From: Botryotinia globosa
Taxonomy: Eukaryota; Ascomycota; Leotiomycetes; Helotiales; Sclerotiniaceae
Length of the DNA stretch: 64,000 nucleotides
Assembly: GCA_014898425.1 (NCBI GenBank)
Contig: RCSZ01000012.1
Coordinates: 1-64,000, forward strand
Direction of reading: 5' to 3'
Positions 51,728 through 61,701 of this stretch are shown here, one piece after another (the first letter of the stretch is position 1; each line of letters opens with the position of its first letter). The position numbers were made by a program, and so were the translations under genes. A model generated the notes under the pieces. The model was not told the origin of the DNA and did no database searches. It worked only from the letters and a program-made list of their open reading frames with translations.

Positions 51728-52229
51728 TTTGACACTTTCAACACCTATCAGATCGGTATCGATTTGGTCAAGTAGAAACTAGAATTTCTATGATATACAG
51801 TCTGGCGTGGACTATTAAGAAGAACAGGACATTCTGATATCTTTCCCCTTTCTTTCGAAACTAAGCTTGAGTAATCCCGACTATGGGGCTTCTGTGACAA
51901 AGATTGTGATCTCACGTTAGGAACAAGGGTCGATAGCTTCACCACGCTACCACAGCGTGCGAACCGGCTATCGTACTACATACTTGGTCTCAAGGTTAAT
52001 TACTTGCAGTCCCTGTTCTAGCAGATCTAATTTGTTAGTCAATCAGCTCGCAGAAAAGACATTTTTGTGTCATTTGATTGGCTGAATATAGGTCGTGGAG
52101 CGGTGCATCTCAGCCATGTGACCCCGCTGCACGTGATCCTGACACGGCGCCGGAACCTTTTCCAAGCGAGGCGCGACTCTTTACCACCACTAAGTAAGTC
52201 TCCGAAAGGTAGAATTGACTAATGTACTA
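51728..52229 (-). promoter_or_regulatory. Upstream region of the receptor gene
   Basis: About 500 bp of normal composition between the receptor start and a transposable element. 52080-52200 is the GC-richest part and contains a CACGTG palindrome (CTGCACGTGATCC, 52128-52140) of the kind bound by bHLH factors. No TATA box is placed with confidence. Function as promoter is inferred from position alone. Confidence 0.4.
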
Positions 52230-52642
52230 CAGTAAAACCTCTCTATAAGGATCCCCCCTATAAGAATAACCTCTATTATCCTTATTTTTTTTAATCTCAA
52301 AAAATTTAAGGGCTAAAAAAGGCCTATATTCTTAAAACCCCTTTATAAGAATATCTTTATATTTCTCAATCCCAAGATCACATGTATTCTTATTAAGCCA
52401 ATGAAATCATTAGGATTTGAGCTATGATATAATATTATATGGAGAATTTAATCACATATTGTAGAAATATAAAAATTTCCGAAATTGTTATAGAATTGTC
52501 ACGGAATATAACCCAATTGGGACTAATCGGAAGTTAATTACTACCAGATCGGGATTAGTCGGATACTTCTATACAAGTATACCTCTATATATTCTTAAAA
52601 AAAGACTACAAAAACCGATATCCTTATAGAGAGGTTTTACTA
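52230..52642. mobile_element. Non-autonomous pogo/Tc1-type TIR element, copy 1
   Basis: Terminal inverted repeats of about 24 bp (CAGTAAAACCTCTCTATAAG, and its inverse at 52620-52642 with the last base pair changed by a TG-to-TA transition). TA lies on both sides (52228-52229, 52643-52644). CAGTAAAACCTC-type ends and TA duplications are typical of pogo-like elements. 413 bp is too short for a transposase, so this is a MITE-like passenger. It shares internal sequence with 54145-54636. Confidence 0.8.
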
Positions 52643-54144
52643 TATCAAGGACCTCACTTACTCGAGTCGTTCATTAATACAACCCTAAGAAAATTTAGGG
52701 GCACTTCTATTTCTAGAATTCCAGCAAAGACTAAGTTTCATTTGTTTCTTGAGTAGAGCATTCACCTTCTGAATTCTATTGTGGATGTTTATAAGGGAGA
52801 AAAAGAAAGAATGAGTAGAGCATTGACCTTCTGAATTCGATTGTGGATGTTTATGAGGGAGAAAAAGGAAGAATGATTGAACGAGTCTGCAACTGTCTCA
52901 AATTTTTCGATCGTCCGACATTAACCCTTCTATATTTCACCTATTGGCCAGTAGCTTTCCTAGTACTCTCGGCATGATCCTTGCAGAATTGAGTCTGACA
53001 GCTGGTAGTTCCCGCGGGAGCGATTGAAATGGCAACACGCTAATTGATGTCTAAGCCTAATAAGAAATCACAAAAAGTCTAAATACTAATAAAAAGATTC
53101 AATTAATTACTTTGATGTGAGGTTTAGGTGTGGAATAAAAAGATGATGGATTAGAAAGGTGCCAAGGGCCAAGATATTGGCCCTGGCTTACCTAATCTAA
53201 TCTAAGCTAATTTAGTATGTATACGTAATAAGAGTATAACATTTAGTTTATGATTAATATATCTTTTAGAGAATTGAGACAATTTAGGTCGGTTTTATAT
53301 CGGATATACAATCGTATTACAATTGTTATATCCACCTTTTCTGATTTTAATTTAAGCTGTAATTTTTTTAAATAAGTGTTTAAATTAAATATAAATTAGA
53401 TGGTTATAAAACTATCAATGATTATAATATAGTTATAGAATGAATATAGAATGAATGTATTGCTTAATAATCTTAAAAGTTAAAATAGTAGAAGTTATTC
53501 AGAATTCTAATATTAGGAGTTTAATCAATTATATATATACTCTTTATTCTATCCCCTTGTAGAATTATATTTGATATCATTAGACTTAACTTTAGCTAAT
53601 TCGAATTATTCTGAATTCAGATTTTTAAAATGTATTAAATTTGAAGTTTTATAGCAACAGTAAATTCTTTATACATAAATTTTATATATATATAGAGGTA
53701 TTTATTAGTATAGTAGACTGCTATAGCTAGTATATTTATTAGATTAATGAAATTGATAAAAGTAATGAAGATATATCTAGATTTAAATCTTAAATCTATG
53801 ATATATCAAATAATCTTTGTATGTCACAGGGCCACTTTCGTAGTATCACCTCGTGACATTGTATTAGCTTTAATTTATACAATTATTTCTTATTTTCAAT
53901 CATTTATTAGCTTTAATCATACTAATTCATTTTAGAATATTGAAAAACTATGATTTTAATTTAAATCTGATTAGAAACGGATTTAAAAATTTAAATGATT
54001 ATATAATAGATGTATTAATTTAGTAGTTGTATATCGGTCCTAAAAACCCCTCATTTTCTATACGATAAGTAAATACTATAATAGCTTCTTTTTCAATTGA
54101 ATTTTATATTTAGAGTATTATATTAAAAGATAGATATTATATTA
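52643..54144. other. Intergenic DNA without a supportable gene
   Basis: Composition drifts from normal (to about 53050) to AT-rich. It includes an exact-length 62-bp tandem duplication (given separately). A 62-codon frame at 53747-53935 has no recognisable features. Confidence 0.5.
52751..52874. repeat. 62-bp tandem duplication
   Basis: Units 52751-52812 and 52813-52874 start GAGTAGAGCATT and end AGAAT. They differ at only a few positions, two of them C/G changes (TTCACC/TTGACC, TTCTATT/TTCGATT region), so unlike the AT-rich block the divergence is not RIP-like alone. Confidence 0.85.
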
Positions 54145-54636
54145 TAGTAAAACCTCTTTATAAGCATCCCTCTATAAGAATAATTTCTTTATAAGGATAT
54201 ATTCTTCGGTCTCAAATTGTCAGGGAGCGATCACCTGACAGGGTTTATATAGTAGATCCACTGTTCCGAACGTATTCGGAACACTCCATGCTTTTATGGG
54301 TTAGTGGTAAAGTGGATCAACCCTAACACAAATCTTCTTAGGACTAAAAATAATCTATATCTTTAAAACCCCTTTATAAGGATATTCTTATATTTTTCGG
54401 TCTCAGGATCACGTGTATCCTTATTGGACCAATAGAATTATCAGGATTAGTTATTATATAATCGATTTTAATCATTTTTATAAAAAATAGAAAAAGTTGT
54501 AAAATAGTTACAGAATATGACTCGATCGGGACTAATCGGAAGCGGATTACTACTATATTGGGATTAGTCGGATACCTCTATATATTCTTAAAAAAGACTA
54601 TAAAAACCGATATTCTTATAGAGAGGTTTTACTATA
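54145..54636. mobile_element. Non-autonomous pogo/Tc1-type TIR element, copy 2, carrying a nested insertion
   Basis: Same termini as 52230-52642 (TAGTAAAACCTC, first base C-to-T; inverse end at 54617-54636), with TA on both sides (54143-54144, 54637-54638). Internal blocks shared with copy 1 include AAAACCCCTTTATAAG and GGGACTAATCGGAAG. It is longer than copy 1 because of a 111-bp solo LTR plus 5-bp duplication at 54218-54333. Confidence 0.82.
54218..54328. mobile_element. Solo LTR, 111 bp, with perfect 5-bp target duplication
   Basis: Begins TGTCAGG, ends CCTAACA (TGT..ACA termini), and is bracketed by CAAAT (54213-54217 and 54329-54333). The sequence without it lines up with copy 1 of the host element. 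Inside are nested inverted pairs: TGTCAGG/CCTGACA (54218-54224, 54234-54240), GATCCACT/AGTGGATC (54255-54262, 54311-54318) and GTTCCGAA/TTCGGAAC (54263-54270, 54275-54282). The length points to a very short-LTR element of TRIM type or a small copia-like LTR; which one cannot be told from a solo copy. Confidence 0.75.
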
Positions 54637-55889
54637 GTTAATAAGCTTAATCGATATAGATTATAAAAACTCTAAAAGGCTCTTTAATTTAATGATTAAA
54701 AGTCTATAATAAGGTTTTATATTATAAAAAAGAAAAAATATTAAGTCAGTTTTTTTTTACAAAGGGAATGATTGAATGATATTTGATTGAGTTTAGTTTT
54801 CTTAGCATGTTGTTATTTCAATCGCTCTCGTTGTCGCAGCGTTATACACGACCGAGACTATTTCCGCATGGAGATCTATCAACCGCTAATCTATTCCCGC
54901 TCTTGAGTATTAATACAAACTCCCGAGTCCGTGCAGTAGAAGTGAAGTAGCCCACTTAGTTTCCATACCTACCTTTGCTGGGATAAAAGAACATTTGGTG
55001 GGTCCTAGCAAGCCCCTCGGGACACAATGATTGCCACTATAACACACGCCAACAGTCACGACTGCGACACCACAAGTAGGGTTGGGCATATATAACACAT
55101 TATATTACTTTTGTTATCCTCGTTAAAAAATTACAAAATGTATCCCTGCCACTACCCATTACCCATCATCAAAAGAAGGATGAATTTGTGCCATGTGGAC
55201 CCGGCTATCAGCGTCATGACTCATGACTCACAAAAGTCCCTTTCGCATCATACGTACGTACTTCGCACTAGGCCAAACGGTTCCGTCAAGACACTAAATG
55301 TTTGGCAATGGTGATTTTATAAAACTTTTGATATTTTGCCCCTAGCTTGAATCATTGAAAGACATTGCTTTCTTATGCTATGTATAAGTTCTTTTATTTT
55401 CAGCTTAGAATCCCTGGCATTTCTATCTATGGTGTTTCACGAGTCAACTTTTTCCACTGAGGGGTATGAAGGAGAACTTTCTGGCTGGTTTATGCTTTTG
55501 AGATATCAGCTGGCGAGCAATGTGGAGTATATTTGATTGTAAGGATAGCTAGTTTGTAAACAAATTTGAGCTTGCGTGTAAGAAGCGTCAAAAAGCAGGG
55601 TCTATACTTGTAGTTGTTGATCGCGTGTAAGCTCTCATTGAGTCGGTTGTTTTGGTACAAGTATTCTTTATGTAGCAGACTGCACATTGAATTCACAGTG
55701 TTGCAGTAGAAAACAGGTAGTAAAATCAGCTGGTTCGTATTGAGTTTCTTGGCTTGGAGGCCGGCATAGCTTCATATCTGGAGACAGTCAAGCTTCCGAT
55801 CTCTTGCGTCCTTTTCTCTCCTGATCCTAAAAAACTTGCTAATCTAGAGAAGTAGATATCTCTGGTAGTAACCTGCAGATCTATCCAAA
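54637..55889. other. Intergenic region upstream of the hydrolase
   Basis: Normal composition from about 54770. No coding frame is convincing; small frames at 54910-55098, 55111-55314 and 55490-55696 lack features. The last several hundred bases should contain the hydrolase promoter and 5' leader. Confidence 0.5.
55217..55230. promoter_or_regulatory. Tandem TGACTCA (bZIP/AP-1-type) sites
   Basis: TGACTCATGACTCA: two perfect copies of the Gcn4/CpcA-type bZIP core directly adjoining, about 660 bp upstream of the hydrolase start. Each heptamer is nearly palindromic. Whether it regulates the hydrolase is inference. Confidence 0.35.
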
Positions 55890-56691
55890 ATGTCGACTGA
55901 AAAGCCAACCATCCTTTTCGTGCCTGGAGCATGGCACTTTCCTGCCAGCTTTGATGCTGTGAGAGAATCACTCAAGCCCCTGAGATATCCAACTGAAGCC
56001 GTGGCGCTGCCATCCATTGGAGCCGAGCCCCCAAATAAAGACCTATCTGACGATGCTGCGCATACCCGGGCTGCCATTGAGAAGCTGGTCGAGGCAGGAA
56101 AGAAAGTCGTCCTCGTTACTCACTCATATGGAGGGGTCGTTGGATCTTGTGCTGTCGAAGACCTGGGCTTTGCTCAAAGGAAGAGTGATGGGAAGGAAGG
56201 CGGGGTTATCAACTTTGTGTACTTGACTGGATTTGCGCTGCCGAAGGGCGTCAGTCTTCTTGATGCTCTCGGAGGTAACTCGCTTCCTTGGATGAACTTT
56301 AAAGTATAAATACTTTCAAAGTATCGATTCATTCACTAAAATTCCACAGGGCGACTATTGCTATGCCGATACTCCATGGAATATCTTCTACCACGACCTA
56401 TCATCAGAAGACCAACAGAAATGGATTGCGCAACTCTCACATACCTCCTCTGCCGTCTTCAGTGGCAAAGCAACACACGAGCCTTGGAACCATATGCCAT
56501 GCACTTACATATTCTGCGAGGACGATAAGGCAATTCCCCTTCCAGTGCAGCAAGGCATTGCAGCATCTATGGGAAGTAATATCACGACTTTCAGCATTGC
56601 CGCTTCACACTCGCCATTTTTGAGCGCCCCTGACAAGGTGGTGGAGGGTATTGAGCTGGCTGCGAAGCTTGGTTTGGAGAAGAGCCAGTAG
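55890..56691 (+). CDS. Alpha/beta-hydrolase fold protein (esterase-like)
   Basis: Two exons, 55890-56303 and 56350-56691, joined over a 46-bp intron (GTATAA..CCACAG with a TTCACTAAA branch point), give 251 residues. The start codon is the first ATG after TCTATCCAAAATG. The catalytic triad is visible: Ser79 in the nucleophile elbow THSYGG, Asp197 (or 196) in CEDDKAIP, and His225 in AASHSPFLS. VPGAWHFP (residues 11-18) supplies the oxyanion-hole side. The size and motifs fit the fungal alpha/beta-hydrolase group near plant salicylate or methyl-ester esterases. The substrate cannot be told. There is no signal peptide, so the protein is probably cytosolic. The gene converges with the reductase at 57680-58975. 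It is intact, with normal codon use. Confidence 0.9.
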
Positions 56692-57679
56692 ATTGCAGCT
56701 TCAAGACTTTATGGTATTGGTGGTATATAAGGATATGGAAGCGGAGGAACCAGACTGGAAATTTTATGCACACAGATAATAAAATTCCATTACTTATTTC
56801 AAATTGAATAGGAATCTCTTATTTCTAGTTTAATTTGAATAGGAATATATATTTTATTTTGATTCCTAGTATTTTATTATATTGCTAATAGTATTGAATA
56901 AATAAATGATATTAAATACTTTCAGTAATATTGAATTCTATACCATATATATACATATTTCGAAAAAATTCAATACGCGCCACTAAACTAACCCGTATAC
57001 GAAATACGGGAAATACTATTGCCTATACTGGATATGCTTTCTAGAGTGTATGCTCCATCTTATCCGTGATGAAGCCGTTCTTGAAGTCGAATATCTATTC
57101 ATGATTCAGTAATTCGTATCTATATCTCGTTATTGTATGTAAGATTTCGAACCGTTATGATGATAATAACTATTATTTCCGGTTTGTAGGATCTTCTGAA
57201 TGGCATATGGATTTGCTAAGCTAGCGAATTAAATACAAGAAAACACCCGAAAGCAGATCGTGGCAATCGAGAGGGGCTGATGAGCGACAATAGTATAGAA
57301 ACCTCGCCCTCCATACATTATAGGAAAGGTACAGCCAGGACTGGCCACCAAATAATGTCTACACAGAGAGTCCTGACTTATTCTAATACCCAAGCAGGAT
57401 TAGTTGAACAGCTTAACAGTCCGTATTTGGAAAGATTTAGCAATCAAGCACAAGAACGAGTCAGTAAGGCCCAGAAAACCAGCCCTATAAGAAACGAAAC
57501 GTTCTGTGGCAACTAGCCAAATTATCTGATATCTTCACACCTTCAATCAGCATGCAAAAGGGAATCAAGATCCTTTTCTCTGTGTTTCGTATCTCTTCGA
57601 TGTAAGATCTTACATATCATCGGTACATCAAATGCAATTTCTTACTCCACTTTTAGTAACACCGAGAGTCAGTGTCTGG
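56692..57679. other. Convergent intergenic region between hydrolase and reductase
   Basis: The first 300 bp are AT-rich, the rest of normal composition. A 78-codon frame at 57280-57516 starts with ATG but shows no domain or membrane segment. It is the only candidate and is probably chance or a fragment. Confidence 0.5.
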
Positions 57680-58975
57680 CTAGAAAATGATGCCAGCTGC
57701 TCTAAATTTTTCAAAAGCCTCTAGCCAACCCTGAATGGGATCACTCTCCTCCTCGAAACCTGACGCTCTCAGCCTGTCCGGGCTCAGTTGCCGATCGAAT
57801 TCCAACCACCAGCCGACACTATCGAGCTGTCTATTCCCCACACCAACTCCAGCGCTGACTGCTTTTGGTTTTCCATTTTCTTCAAATAGTGACCTGTATC
57901 TATCTATGTACTCGCTTGGTTTGAGTTGGCATTCATCAGCAGGACCAACACCCTGAAGACCAAACCATCCAGCGATTTTTGGCCACAGTTCACGAAATGT
58001 AATTGGACTACCATGATCAACTGCATTTAGGATCCTCCCGCCACATCTATCAGAATTGAGAGAAGCATGAATCGAGATGCGGCCTAAACTCTTTGTCGAG
58101 ACAGGCGTGAACAATGCATTGTACCCGCCCTCAGACCCGGGAAAGGCAATTTCGACCTTACCATAATCGGCTGGCTCACGTATACCATGATTGTACCCGT
58201 ACAGCGAAAGATATTGAGCCCAGTGTAAGGCGAGTGAGAAATTGGACCCGATTGGACTGAAGCCAACAACAGCATCCGGACATATTTCAGACCACTTCCA
58301 ACTTCGATCTTTGCTTGCGTCTGTAAGAACACGTCTGTATCCCGGGTATGCGACTGTTTTGGCGTAGTCGGAAGACAAGTTATCTGCCATGCTTTCCTCG
58401 AGTGGTGCTGTGAAGCCACTGCTTGGGATGTAGATACCGTAGCCCTGTGTGCAGATTAGAAATCAAGTTTGAGTGATAGAAGAGATGACATACCCTTGTT
58501 CCACCCATATATACAAAAGATACCAGGTTTTGACAGAGGCTGTTGACAGCTTCGGCGACCCGTCGCATGATAGCGGAATTTGTTTCGGCTTCCTTGACAT
58601 GGTCCTCGTTGATTGGAACGAAGACTGGTGGAAGTGAGAAGAAGTTACCAACAAACAAATTTCACTTCACGTACCAGTATAGAAAACATGCGTGATGCTA
58701 CCCACAGCCCTCACACAATCCTTAAGCTGCGTGGCTAAATCTTCCGATGTCCCATCCAACAAGTTGATTCCTGTGACGAGTTGTAGCTCTGGCATTTGTG
58801 GGGACCTTTCTGGCCAATGGCTGTCAATCGCAGAAAGTGGGCGATTTGATACTGCAGTAATTATTGAGAAGACGCTGGGCTGAGCATAGCTCGAGAGAAG
58901 TTCATTGACGATTCCCCAGCCGATGAGACCAGTCGCACCAAAGACGAGTGCATGTTTCTTAGGAGATGATGGCAT
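57680..58975 (-). CDS. PRISE-like NAD(P)-dependent reductase (Rossmann-fold, epimerase/SDR family)
   Basis: Three exons, 58675-58975, 58494-58624 and 57680-58444, give 398 residues; introns are 50 and 49 bp. The ATG at 58975 is chosen over an in-frame upstream TTG. Residues 8-20 (ALVFGATGLIGWG) form the GxxGxxG dinucleotide-binding loop. THVFYT near 96-100, MGGTRGYGIY at 140-149 and EICPDAVVGFSPIGS near 200 are the conserved blocks of the progesterone-5-beta-reductase/iridoid-synthase-like (PRISE) family. Enzymes of this family reduce activated C=C bonds. The position of the usual catalytic Lys in the QTGxKHY block appears to be Arg144, while Tyr149 and Tyr180 are candidate Tyr. Fungal members occur alone or in secondary-metabolite clusters; no synthase is seen here. 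The frame is intact. Confidence 0.88.
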
Positions 58976-60285
58976 TGCAGAATTGAAGCACAATAACCAA
59001 AATTGGTATGAGAATATAATTAATTTGAAATTGTAATGTTGGGAGTTTTCCTATTTATATCTATCAAAAGACAAGAGAATCGTTGGTTGGAGGTGTAGTT
59101 GTCGTTATCAGGCAATAACAGCGATTTACTTTCACAAAAATTATGACTCATTCTGATTCAATCTCACTCGTACCTCTAAATCTAAAGAAATAAATACGGC
59201 CATCAAACAAATAGACACACTGCAGAATGCATCATAAGTAGCTCTAACACAACGTAACAAGACTTTACAAAACTCTCACATCTTGTTTGAATAATAAGAA
59301 TTCCATGCGATTACACACGAAAAATAATATATCCCTCCAGCACTTGGTCCAAGCTTGCTGAACACTAAGCCTTCTATCGTATTAGTAGTATGATTTTATT
59401 AAGCACTATACCCCATTAATTTTCACGCCTCTGAATTCAACAATAAGCTCCTAGATTTAACTCCTATTTCAGCTATAAATTCTTATGAACTTCTAAGCGA
59501 ACATAATCTGGATATATTATCTCTTTTATAGTATATATCTTTTATAAGCTCTATTATATTCCTCTATAGTTTTATCTTTCAACTCATTTTATACTTCTTA
59601 TATATATTTATAGTAATTGATTATAAACTCTAACTTTAATTAAATATAGTAACCTTAGCAAAGTTCGCGCGAAAATGATTTTTCAAATAAACTTAATAAC
59701 TTTAATAAATAATTATAAATTATCAACTCTATATCTTTTTCGAAATTCAAAATTATATAGATAATTAATCAAATTATATATAAAGAAATATTTATAACAT
59801 TAAAAGATTTTAAAATAAATTACTTTGATTATATTACAAAATATAGATATTAATATTTTGATTTTAATTAAATATTAATCTTTATATTCCAACTGGTTCA
59901 TAATAACTTTTATGTTTATAGAAATAAAATTAATTAAAATTAATTAAAATTTTTAATATTATAATATTATAATTCCAGATTTTTCAATTAATATTATATA
60001 TAAATTTAAAATAGATATCTTTTTAAAATTAATTTTTATATCAAAATTAAACGAATTCTATAGCTTTTTTAAAGATTTTAAATTCAAAGTTCTTTTTAAT
60101 CAGAACAAAAATTAAGATGAATTTTTACAGAATTTTTAATTTTGATATAATCAAAACAAAGAATTGACTTTTAATCTTATTTTAAATAGAATAAGTTTTA
60201 ATATAAAAAGGCATTGTGTATAAACTTAATATATACTATTATAAGTATAATTTTCTCTTTTCTCTTTTCTCTTTTCGTTTGATAG
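58976..60285. other. Upstream flank of the reductase passing into AT-rich DNA
   Basis: 58976-59400 is of normal composition and should contain the reductase promoter. From about 59400 the sequence turns AT-rich and no gene is visible. TTCGCGCGAA (about 59663-59672) is an isolated perfect palindrome, and CTTTT/CTCTT repeats lie at 60252-60275. Confidence 0.5.
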
Positions 60286-61037
60286 TTATTTTATTAGAGG
60301 TTTATCTCCTTAATAATCTTACCACCCACGAAGACCGAAAGTATATATATTCGAAAAATAAGAAACTCTCATTTAATAAAACTCGATTTAAATAATCTGA
60401 TTGGTTTAACTTTTTTAACATTATAATATAGTATTAAATTAATAAACAAAATCATTTAAATTTGATTGAATAAAAAAAATAAAAAAGTAATAACTATATA
60501 AAAGAAATTAAAAGCTTTCAAATAACACATTTTTATATTACTAGCTTTAAAACTAAGATTCTTATAAAGAATTAAAGTTTAAGTAATAAAAATATGACTG
60601 AAGCTTATATAATTAATAAAACTAAGATTATATTGAATATAATCAATTTATTATTAATAAAAATTATTTTCATACTATAGATTTAAAAAAAACACGAAAA
60701 AGTAAGCATTCTGAAAACTTGAAATAAAGTAATAAAATCATTATAGAACTATAAAAATAGTTTTATAAAATTTCTACAAATCTCCTTTCTGAACAAAGTT
60801 GAAATAAAAATAGAGTAATATAAATTATTGAAGAAAAAAACGATTTCTAAAAACAATATTAAATCTATCACAAAAAATTAAAATTTTATTCGAATCGAAT
60901 CAATTTTAATCTTTAGTTTTATAAAAAGTTCTTTCGAATTTTACAATATAAATATATAGAGAATCAATTTCTTATTTGAAATTAAATAGTTTATCTTCAA
61001 CTTCTTGAATTCTATTCAAATTATTATAAATATATAC

Positions 61038-61075
61038 CAGGGGCCTGCGAGCCCCCGGACCCCTTGCTTTTTGAG
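61038..61075. other. GC-rich hairpin island inside the foldback element
   Basis: GGGGCCTGCGAGCCCC (61040-61055) is a perfect 5-bp stem with a 6-base loop, then GGACCCC. About 30 bases at high GC sit in sequence that is otherwise almost pure A and T. Confidence 0.6.
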
Positions 61076-61164
61076 AAAGTATTTATTATATAATTATATT
61101 TATAATTATAAAAATCTAAAAAAGAAATTTTATTGAAAGCTTGTAGCCGAAGTCGGTTTATCTT

Positions 61165-61220
61165 TTTTTATTCAGATTTTTTAATTTTATTCAGATTTTA
61201 TAATTTTATTCAGATTTTAG
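61165..61220. repeat. Triplicated TTTATTCAGATTTTnTAA unit
   Basis: Three adjoining copies of a unit of about 18-20 bp (TTTATTCAGATTTT plus T/A filler), lying in the centre of the foldback element. Confidence 0.7.
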
Positions 61221-61701
61221 TGGGCCACTTTACATCAGATTATTAATTATACTACTAAATTACGAAAGCTATAGTATTAAAATAATTTTTATTAATATTA
61301 AATCAGCTACATTCAATATAAACCTCTTTTAATTGATTATATAAGCTTTAGTTATATTTATACTATTTCAACTTCAATTCTTTATAAAAACCTCAGTTTT
61401 GAAGCTAGCAATATTAAAAATATATTATTTGAAAGCTTTTAATCTTTTATATATAGTTATCACTTTTTTTCTTTTTTATTCAATTTATATTAGCTTAAAT
61501 AAACTGATTCAAAAGATTCTATTATTAATTCAGCCACAACGCTACAACGTTAAGAACATTACAAAAGACTTATAATCAATCAGATAGTCAGGATCGCGAC
61601 TCATTTTAAGTCGATAGTTTCCGAATCGAATTTTTCGTATATATATATACCTTCGATCCTCGCGGGCGGTAAGAATATTAAGGAGGTAAACCTCCAATAA
61701 A

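Larger units (their letters stand above)
60286..61701. mobile_element. Foldback element with ~400-bp inverted arms
   Basis: The left arm (about 60286-60690) is the imperfect reverse complement of the right arm (about 61255-61701). The outer ends read TTATTAGAGGTTTATCTCC on the left and, inverted, TTATTGGAGGTTTACCTCC on the right, followed by matching CTTAATA(A/T)TCTTACC(A/G)CCC. Deeper, TTTATAAAGAATT, GAAGCTTATATAAT and ATTATTTT.ATACTATAG match in both arms. Differences are mainly transitions, with the right arm richer in GC. No transposase frame lies in the ~560-bp centre. The target duplication could not be set. Confidence 0.7.

Noticed and set aside
51940..51985. tRNA gene on the minus strand (GGTTCGCAC near a GTGGTAGCGTGG stretch)
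   Set aside because: The B-box-like word lies before the A-box-like word in reading direction and no cloverleaf forms.
53747..53935. 62-codon plus frame
   Set aside because: AT-rich, no domain, no intron signals; expected by chance in such DNA.
57280..57516. 78-codon gene between hydrolase and reductase
   Set aside because: ATG present but no recognisable feature or supporting signal; kept only as a remark.
58976..58993. Upstream TTG start extending the reductase by six residues
   Set aside because: Nuclear fungal genes start at ATG. The ATG at 58975 fits the family's N-terminus just before the Rossmann loop.
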